A DNA stretch of 10,407 nucleotides from Candidatus Aminicenantota bacterium (GTDB lineage Bacteria; Acidobacteriota; Aminicenantia; Aminicenantales; Aminicenantaceae), in assembly GCA_030670375.1 (NCBI GenBank), contig DAOVBT010000036.1, positions 1-10,407 of the forward strand, read 5' to 3'. The position numbers and the translations under genes are program-made. Each line of letters opens with the position of its first letter. Position 1 is the stretch's first letter. This document shows positions 5,348-10,407 of the stretch, piece after piece. Under the pieces are notes generated by a model that made no database searches, was not told the DNA's origin, and saw only the letters and a program-made list of their open reading frames with translations.

Positions 5348-6705
5348 TAAAAGACAAAATTCTTGTGATCGACGATGAGGCAGGGATAAGGTCTTCCCTG
5401 AAGGGCATCCTCGAAGACGAAGGTTTTTCTGTTACCACAACAGATACGGGTGAAACAGGTCTCGATATTCTAAAAAACAAAAATTTTGATTTGGTTCTTC
5501 TCGATATTTGGCTGCCGCAGATGAGTGGTCTCGACGTCCTTGCAAAACTAAAAACTGAGGAAGAAGATTCTCAAGTTGTTATGATTTCGGGACACGGATC
5601 GATTGCCACCGCAGTCACGGCAACAAAATTGGGTGCTTTTGACTTTTTGGAAAAGCCTTTATCACTGGAAAAAGTGGTGCTGACCGTCAAAAACGCTCTC
5701 CGCCAAAAAAAGCTGGTAGAAGAGAATATACAACTGCGGGAAAGGTTGGAAGCCAAATTTCATCTAGTCGGAGAGAGTCCTGCCATCCAAAAATTAAAAA
5801 ATGAGATAAATTTGGCAGCTCCCACAAACGGCCGCGTGCTGATATACGGGGAAATCGGGACAGGAAAGGAGCTTGTTGCCCGTCTTATCCATCAGCAAAG
5901 CCCGCGAAGACACAAAAGATTCATACAAATCAATTCTGCTGCCATTCCCGAGGATCTGATCGAAGGCGAACTTTTTGGCTATGCGGGAAAAGAAAAGGCG
6001 GACTCAGAACGGGGGAAAAAGGGGAAAATCCTTCTTGCAGACGGGGGCACTCTCTTTCTTGATGAAATTGGAGAAATGAGCCTCAAAACCCAGGCTAAAC
6101 TTGTCCGTTTCATCGAGGTACAAAGATTCGAACCTTTGGGATCATCAGAATCCATCACGTCAGATGTCCGCCTGATTGCATCGACCCACAAAAATCTAAG
6201 AGAACATATCGCCGCTTCAAAATTTAGAGAAGACCTCTTTTTCAAGCTCAATATCATCCCGATGGCGATCCCTCCCCTTAGGGAACGAAAGGAAGATCTC
6301 CCATTATTGATAGAATACTTTCTGAATTACTTTGCAAAAGAATACGGAAAAAAACAAAAAACCATGGACGAAGAAGCAATGAAAGCCTTCATCAATTATT
6401 CATGGCCAGGGAATATAAGCGAGCTTATCAATGTGATCGAAAGATTCGTCATCATGGTTCAAGAAAGAGAAATAAAATCTACTCACCTATCCCTTCTTGT
6501 GGAACCGATCGAATCTCAGTTCATATCGACGATAGAAGAACATCAACCCCTTGTTCAAGCCAAGGAAAAGTTCGAGAAAGAATACATCCACAAAGCCTTG
6601 CTAAATAACAATTGGGATATACAGAAAGCGGCATCCGAACTTAAACTCGACAACAAGGTTCTTGAAGAAAAAATTAGGGGGCTAGGGATTTCCTTCCTCG
6701 GCTAA
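5344..6705 (+). CDS. NtrX/NtrC-family response regulator lacking the GAFTGA loop
   Basis: This is a 453-residue three-domain regulator, the likely partner of the NtrY-like kinase; the genes overlap by 4 bases (ATGA). The receiver domain (about 1-120) has D10, D11, phosphoacceptor D54, S82 and K104. The AAA+ domain (about 140-375) has Walker A GEIGTGKE (169-176) and Walker B GGTLFLDEI (234-242). The C-terminus (about 412-450) is a Fis-like HTH ending GLGI, rather diverged in the recognition helix. After ELFG (209-212), where sigma54 activators carry GAFTGA, it reads YAGKEKADSERGKKG, so the sigma54-binding loop is absent. WPGNVREL appears as WPGNISEL (354-361), losing the sensor-II arginine. 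R295 is kept but the position six residues on is K301 instead of the usual arginine. I infer a sigma54-independent, perhaps ATPase-impaired, DNA-binding regulator. Family assignment is firm; target genes are unknown. Confidence 0.9.
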   Translation: MIKDKILVIDDEAGIRSSLKGILEDEGFSVTTTDTGETGLDILKNKNFDLVLLDIWLPQMSGLDVLAKLKTEEEDSQVVMISGHGSIATAVTATKLGAFDFLEKPLSLEKVVLTVKNALRQKKLVEENIQLRERLEAKFHLVGESPAIQKLKNEINLAAPTNGRVLIYGEIGTGKELVARLIHQQSPRRHKRFIQINSAAIPEDLIEGELFGYAGKEKADSERGKKGKILLADGGTLFLDEIGEMSLKTQAKLVRFIEVQRFEPLGSSESITSDVRLIASTHKNLREHIAASKFREDLFFKLNIIPMAIPPLRERKEDLPLLIEYFLNYFAKEYGKKQKTMDEEAMKAFINYSWPGNISELINVIERFVIMVQEREIKSTHLSLLVEPIESQFISTIEEHQPLVQAKEKFEKEYIHKALLNNNWDIQKAASELKLDNKVLEEKIRGLGISFLG

Positions 6706-6711
6706 CTTCCT

Positions 6712-6813
6712 GGGCGAACCGATCTCACCACACCGACTTCGTTGCAGCCCATTTGCGGTAGTTTACTACAACTTCATGGGCCACTTCCTCGTCGGCGCAC
6801 CAATCTCGGTCCC
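6712..6813. repeat. Approximately 100-base imperfect palindrome
   Basis: Several inverted-repeat blocks share one axis at about 6764: GTAGT/ACTAC (6758-6762 and 6765-6769), GCCCAT/ATGGGC (6747-6752 and 6776-6781), CCGAC/GTCGG (6733-6737 and 6791-6795), ACCGA/TCGGT (6718-6722 and 6806-6810) and GGG/CCC at the ends. It starts 6 bases after the regulator's stop and is more GC-rich than typical spacer here. It looks like a dispersed palindromic extragenic repeat or a long hairpin protecting or ending the ntrYX-like transcript. No T-run follows directly, so it is not a standard intrinsic terminator. Confidence 0.55.
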
Positions 6814-6846
6814 TAAATAATCCAGGGTATTTATCTTAAAAAGAAA

Positions 6847-6875
6847 TAGACCAAGGTTCTGTTGATTGGTATAAT
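6847..6875 (+). promoter_or_regulatory. Predicted extended -10 promoter of the symporter gene
   Basis: A perfect TATAAT at 6870-6875 is preceded by TGG (6867-6869), again an extended -10. TAGACC (6847-6852, 4 of 6) is the -35 candidate, 17 bases upstream. The expected start is near 6882, giving a 5' leader of about 27 bases before ATG 6909. No clear Shine-Dalgarno sequence is visible in that leader. Confidence 0.6.
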
Positions 6876-6908
6876 AGGAAAAATTTTTTTCTGATAAACG
6901 GAAATAAT

Positions 6909-8255
6909 ATGGAAAGTCAACTGCTTGCCATCCTGACTCAAATCAGAGACTACATTTGGGGCCTTCCACTCATCATCCTTTTGGTAGGGACAGGCGTGTT
7001 TCTTACCATACAATTAAGGGGATTGCAGATAAGAGGTCTTTTTTATTCCCTTTATCTCGCTTTTATCAAAAGAAAAGAAGACGACCAGGAAAAGGGCGAC
7101 ATATCCCATTTTCAAGCACTGATGACAGCCCTCGCTGCAACGGTAGGAACAGGGAATATTGTAGGTGTTGCCATTGCCATCGTTGTGGGCGGTCCGGGGG
7201 CTCTTTTCTGGATGTGGATCACAGGGCTATTCGGGATGGCCACCAAATATTCCGAAGCGGTATTGGCGATAAAGTATAGAGAAAAAGACCAATTCGGGAC
7301 CATGAGCGGCGGGCCAATGTATTACCTTTCGAAGGGACTCAAAGCAAAATGGCTCGGGGTGCTTTTTGCTGTGTTTGCATTCCTCGCTGCCTTTGGGATA
7401 GGGAACATGGTTCAATCCAACTCTGTCGCAAACTCTGTCAAAACGACTTTGGGAATACCCTATTGGGTAACAGGACTCATTCTTGCTACTTTCACAGCCA
7501 TGGTGGTTCTCGGAGGAATCAAAAGCATCGCCAAAGTCACCCAAGTCCTTGTGCCTATAATGATAATCGTATATGTCTTGGGAGCAACAATCATCCTGAT
7601 TATGAAAATCGCAGACATCCCTCAAATCTTCGCCCTAATCTTTAGATCAGCCTTCACACCCACGGCTGCCTCTGGTGGTTTTTTGGGCGCTACGGTCATG
7701 CACACAATCCGTATGGGAGTGTCTAAGGGTGTTTTTTCCAACGAATCTGGACTCGGTTCAGCACCGATAGCCGCTGCTGCAGCAAAAACTCCGAACCCTG
7801 TCAAACAGGCACTGGTTTCTATGACCCAGACCTTTATCGACACCCTTGTGGTATGCACGATGACCGGGATTGTCATACTTACCTCTGATCTATGGAAATC
7901 GGGATACACAGGTGCAGAACTCACAACGATCGTATTCGACACTTTTCTTCCCGGAGGATTCGGCGGATTCATCGTGACTGTCAGTTTGATTTGTTTTGCT
8001 TATTCAACCATATTGGGTTGGTGTTATTACGGCGAAAAATCCATCGAATATTTGTTTTCAGAAAGAGCTGTCAAAGGCTACCGCATTGTTTTTGTCATTT
8101 TTGTCGCGATCGGAGCCATGCTCAAGCTCGAGATCGTCTGGAGAGTCTCGGATATCATGAACGGGATGATGGCTTTCCCCAATCTCATCGGCCTTATAGG
8201 ACTCAGCAGTGTGATCGTTCTAGAGACGAATAAATATTTCTACAATAAAAAATAA
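6909..8255 (+). CDS. Alanine/glycine:cation symporter (AGCS) family protein
   Basis: This inner-membrane transporter imports alanine or glycine with sodium or protons; it belongs to the AGCS family (AgcS, DagA, AlsT). The length, 448 residues, is normal. It has about ten hydrophobic segments and the family signatures ALAATVGTGNIVGVA (74-88) and GVFSNESGLGSAPIAAAAA (274-292), followed by FIDTLVVCTMTG (309-320). The signature usually reads SNEAG; here it is SNESG, a mild change. ATG 6909 is the first in-frame start and gives the standard N-terminus ahead of TM1 (about 19-35). The gene has its own promoter, and 74 bases separate it from mgtE, so it is probably transcribed alone. Whether alanine or glycine is preferred, and which cation, cannot be read from the sequence. 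Confidence 0.93.
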   Translation: MESQLLAILTQIRDYIWGLPLIILLVGTGVFLTIQLRGLQIRGLFYSLYLAFIKRKEDDQEKGDISHFQALMTALAATVGTGNIVGVAIAIVVGGPGALFWMWITGLFGMATKYSEAVLAIKYREKDQFGTMSGGPMYYLSKGLKAKWLGVLFAVFAFLAAFGIGNMVQSNSVANSVKTTLGIPYWVTGLILATFTAMVVLGGIKSIAKVTQVLVPIMIIVYVLGATIILIMKIADIPQIFALIFRSAFTPTAASGGFLGATVMHTIRMGVSKGVFSNESGLGSAPIAAAAAKTPNPVKQALVSMTQTFIDTLVVCTMTGIVILTSDLWKSGYTGAELTTIVFDTFLPGGFGGFIVTVSLICFAYSTILGWCYYGEKSIEYLFSERAVKGYRIVFVIFVAIGAMLKLEIVWRVSDIMNGMMAFPNLIGLIGLSSVIVLETNKYFYNKK

Positions 8256-8273
8256 CTTCTCTCTCCTTTTCAA

Positions 8274-8302
8274 TTTACACCTGAAATTTTTTGTGCTATC
8301 GT
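8274..8302 (+). promoter_or_regulatory. Predicted promoter of mgtE-recO
   Basis: TTTACA (8274-8279, 5 of 6) lies 17 bases upstream of TATCGT (8297-8302, 4 of 6), which is preceded by TGC (8294-8296) as an extended -10. The expected start is near 8309. The leader would be about 21 bases and contains a Shine-Dalgarno-like AGGGAAG at 8319-8325 before ATG 8330. The leader is too short for an M-box or other Mg riboswitch. Confidence 0.5.
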
Positions 8303-8322
8303 GATTGGCGATAACCCTAGGG
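8297..8322. repeat. Two small palindromes at the mgtE transcription/translation start
   Basis: TATCG (8297-8301) and CGATA (8309-8313) form an inverted repeat with a 7-base loop, overlapping the -10 box and predicted start site. Directly after it lies the perfect 8-base palindrome CCCTAGGG (8315-8322), whose right half overlaps the ribosome binding site. They could be operator half-sites or chance. Confidence 0.3.
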
Positions 8323-8329
8323 AAGTGAA

Positions 8330-9691
8330 ATGAAAGTCGATGCAATGAGATTGGTCATCAGTTCAGCCCGGAAGTTTATCAATATGGGAGTTCTATCCCG
8401 CTTGTGGAACTTGGTAAAAAACTTACATGCTGCTGACATCGCTTCCCTGATGAATCATCTTATTGTTAGGGAAAAACTCACTTTATTCAACACCATCTAT
8501 GAAAAGGACAAGGAGAAAGGGGGCGAAGTCCTCAGTGAACTCGTACCGGAAGACGCTGCTGATATGCTGAAGGGACTTCCTGTGGAGCAAATCTCTGAAA
8601 TTCTTCAAGATATTCCTCCTGACGACGTGCCACCCATCCTCCAACATTTGCCCGAAGACATGCAAAATGCTGTCCTTGCTGCTATGGAAGAAAAGCCATC
8701 TGAAGACGTTAAAGAACTGCTGCTCTACGAAGAAGAAACAGCAGGCCGAATCATGTCTCCCAATTTCTATGCGCTGAACGAAAACACCAATGTCTCGGAT
8801 GCCATCACTGCTATGCAGTTGGAAGGAGACGTGGAATCTGCGTTTTATCTTTATGTCATAGATGACCAAGAACGGCTGACGGGTGTGGTTTCTTTGAGGC
8901 AACTCCTTTTCGCTCGTCCCAATACACCGATAAAAGAGATCATGACAAAGGAAATCATCTGCGTCCATACCAAAACTGACCAGGAAGTTGTGGCGCGAAA
9001 TGTCGCTTCCTATAATCTTGTGGCGATTCCTGTTGTAGACACAGAAAACAAGCTTGTCGGTGTGGTGACAGTCGACGACATTATCGATGTTATCGATAAA
9101 GAGGCAACCGAAGACATGTACAAAATGGTATCCTTGGACACCTCTGACAGAGTCCAGGACAGCGCCTTTACCTCTATCAAAAAAAGACTCCCTTTTCTTC
9201 TCTTCAGCCTTTTAACCGCATCTTTGGCTCCATTGGTTGTTAAAAATTTCACGGGCACAATCGAAAAGGTGGTCCAGTTGGCTGTTTTTATGCCTCTGGT
9301 TGCAGCGTTGGGCGGAATAGCCGGAAACCAGACAATCGCGATAATGGTCCGCGAAATCGCAATCGGACAGATCGACTGGTTTTCAGCCAAAAAAGCCCTG
9401 TTTAAAGTGCTCATGGTCGGAATAGGGAACGGCATCATCATAGGTTCCATTCTCGGTGGGCTTTCGTACGCACTCATCGGCAATCTTTATTTCGGTTTGG
9501 TCCTGGGATTGGCCTGCATCGTCAATCTGTTTGTTGCCGCTTTAGTCGGAACCCTTATTCCTCTTTTTCTGAAACTCCTACGCCTCGATCCGGCTCTTGG
9601 GTCGGTCAATCTTCTCACCATGTGTACAGATTCAATGGGATTCCTGACCTTCCTTGGGCTCGGAACCCTATTTCTGACACACCTCGTATAA
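8330..9691 (+). CDS. mgtE: MgtE-family magnesium channel/transporter
   Basis: MgtE is an inner-membrane Mg2+ channel gated by cytoplasmic Mg2+ binding. The 453 residues show the family order: an N-terminal superhelical domain (about 20-140, with the acidic repeats EDAADMLKGLP and DVPPILQHLP), two CBS domains (about 143-195 and 204-262; the second ends with VDDIIDVIDKEATEDMYKM), a connecting helix, then five TM helices from about residue 287. Pore-region motifs are present: FMPLVAALGGIAGNQT (320-335) and CTDSMGFLTFLGL (432-444), whose D434 corresponds by motif to the pore aspartate of Thermus MgtE. The acidic Mg-sensing surface is retained, so Mg2+-dependent closing is likely. ATG 8330 has a short Shine-Dalgarno-like sequence, AGGGAAG, 4 bases upstream; ATG 8345 is an alternative. 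Members can also carry Co2+ or Ni2+. Confidence 0.93.
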   Translation: MKVDAMRLVISSARKFINMGVLSRLWNLVKNLHAADIASLMNHLIVREKLTLFNTIYEKDKEKGGEVLSELVPEDAADMLKGLPVEQISEILQDIPPDDVPPILQHLPEDMQNAVLAAMEEKPSEDVKELLLYEEETAGRIMSPNFYALNENTNVSDAITAMQLEGDVESAFYLYVIDDQERLTGVVSLRQLLFARPNTPIKEIMTKEIICVHTKTDQEVVARNVASYNLVAIPVVDTENKLVGVVTVDDIIDVIDKEATEDMYKMVSLDTSDRVQDSAFTSIKKRLPFLLFSLLTASLAPLVVKNFTGTIEKVVQLAVFMPLVAALGGIAGNQTIAIMVREIAIGQIDWFSAKKALFKVLMVGIGNGIIIGSILGGLSYALIGNLYFGLVLGLACIVNLFVAALVGTLIPLFLKLLRLDPALGSVNLLTMCTDSMGFLTFLGLGTLFLTHLV

Positions 9692-9697
9692 CCTCCG

Positions 9698-10407
9698 ATG
9701 CCACTGGAACAATCCGAAGCTTTTATCCTGAGAACTTTCCACGTGGGAGAACAGGACAAGATCGTTGTCTTTTTTGCTAAAAATAAAGGTATCGTCAAAG
9801 GGATAGCAAAGGGAGCGCGGAAATTTGGGAACCGCTTCGGGAGCGGCCTGGAACCTCTCTCCCACGTCGAACTTCATTATTACGAAAAGGAACACAAGGA
9901 CCTGGTCGTCCTTAACAACTGCGACCTCATCGAGTCCAACTTCGACCTTCAAAGAGATGTGGATAGAGCATTTATTCTCAGCTATTTTTCCGAGCTCATC
10001 GAGGAATTTTTTCCCTCTAGAGAAAAAGACGACATTCTTTTCCGCCTTTTAGAATCCACCCTCAAAGCCATGAACGCTGGAGGCGATCTGGACTTAGTGG
10101 GAGCCTATTTTGAAGTTTGGATTCTCAAAATAAATGGATTTCTTCCGAGCTTCAAAAAATGCCGGGGATGTCGGAAAGAAATCATGGACTCAGCATGGCT
10201 TTCTTCAAAAAAGGAAGGCGTGTATTGCACAAGCTGTGCCTTTCATAAAAAAGAGGAAATACAACAAGAGATGAACGAATTCCTCCAGTGGGTGAAGAAA
10301 AATCCTCCTCCCGGAAAGACAGAACTCCCCATAGAGCGCGAGAAACTGAAGGCTATTCGCAAAACTCTCCAGGGTATCATCGTCTTTCATATGGAACGGG
10401 AACCCAA
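9698..10407 (+). CDS. recO: DNA repair protein RecO (partial, 3' end beyond the window)
   Basis: RecO works with RecR (and RecF) to load RecA on SSB-coated single-stranded DNA and to anneal complementary strands. The open frame from ATG 9698 runs off the window after 236 codons; full RecO is typically about 230-260 residues, so little is missing. The N-terminal OB-fold (about 1-80) begins PLEQSEAFILRTFHVGEQDK and includes GIVKGIAKGARK (31-42) and LEPLSHVELHYYEKE (51-65), both typical of RecO. A helical domain follows, with a four-cysteine zinc site: C155-x2-C158 and C177-x2-C180. It starts 6 bases after the mgtE stop with no visible Shine-Dalgarno sequence, so it is probably co-transcribed and translated by coupling. 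Confidence 0.9.
   Translation, partial: MPLEQSEAFILRTFHVGEQDKIVVFFAKNKGIVKGIAKGARKFGNRFGSGLEPLSHVELHYYEKEHKDLVVLNNCDLIESNFDLQRDVDRAFILSYFSELIEEFFPSREKDDILFRLLESTLKAMNAGGDLDLVGAYFEVWILKINGFLPSFKKCRGCRKEIMDSAWLSSKKEGVYCTSCAFHKKEEIQQEMNEFLQWVKKNPPPGKTELPIEREKLKAIRKTLQGIIVFHMEREP

Noticed and set aside
6712..6813. tRNA or structured RNA gene in the palindrome region
   Set aside because: No cloverleaf or anticodon arm could be drawn; the pairing forms one long interrupted hairpin.
8483..8968. 161-codon minus-strand frame inside mgtE
   Set aside because: It is antisense to strongly conserved MgtE coding sequence, with no ribosome binding site or family resemblance; a shadow of codon bias.
9010..9483. 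157-codon minus-strand frame inside mgtE
   Set aside because: It is antisense to the MgtE CBS and membrane domains and has a composition typical of reverse-frame translation.
9825..10052. 75-codon + strand frame inside recO
   Set aside because: The correct recO frame runs from 9698 past the window end and carries clear RecO motifs and four cysteines.

Overview
The window (10,407 bases, roughly mid-40s % GC, all recognisable genes on the + strand) looks like a core chromosomal segment of a Gram-negative-type bacterium. I recognise FtsE, FtsX, a RodZ-like protein, an NtrY-type histidine kinase, an NtrX/NtrC-type response regulator, an alanine/glycine:cation symporter, an MgtE magnesium channel and RecO. 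The mix fits a deep-branching lineage in or near the Acidobacteriota, for example an uncultured Aminicenantes-like bacterium. That placement is an impression from protein style, not a demonstrated assignment.

Layout. Positions 1-65 hold the last codons of an unidentified gene. Positions 66-679 are a long, partly AT-rich intergenic stretch. It contains short direct repeats and a compact unit at 398-537: promoter-like hexamers, a hairpin, a perfect Shine-Dalgarno sequence and a 22-codon ORF. ftsE (680-1345) and ftsX (1342-2241) overlap by 4 bases. A strong sigma70-type promoter then precedes the cluster rodZ-like (2392-3171), ntrY-like (3182-5347) and ntrX-like (5344-6705). Positions 6706-6908 hold a roughly 100-base imperfect palindrome followed by the promoter of the symporter gene (6909-8255). 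mgtE (8330-9691) has its own promoter, and recO (9698 to the window end, cut off) follows 6 bases after it.

How the genes work together. FtsEX is an ABC-type membrane complex that in other bacteria controls peptidoglycan hydrolases during division. The RodZ-like protein is a membrane-anchored HTH protein tied to cell-shape machinery in well-studied bacteria. It appears co-transcribed with a membrane two-component system, so the 680-6705 block may be an envelope and division module (inference). The symporter, mgtE and recO are ordinary housekeeping genes.

Most notable points. The NtrX-like regulator has the phosphorylation site and both Walker motifs, but the sigma54-contacting GAFTGA loop is replaced and the usual sensor-II arginine is a serine. 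It is therefore probably not a sigma54 activator. Two predicted promoters (ftsE and rodZ-like) place the transcript start only about 2-7 bases before the ATG, suggesting leaderless or near-leaderless mRNAs. The remaining candidates are the small-ORF unit and the palindromic intergenic element. I did not find a clearly new multi-gene system. No rRNA, tRNA, CRISPR array or intact insertion sequence is visible.
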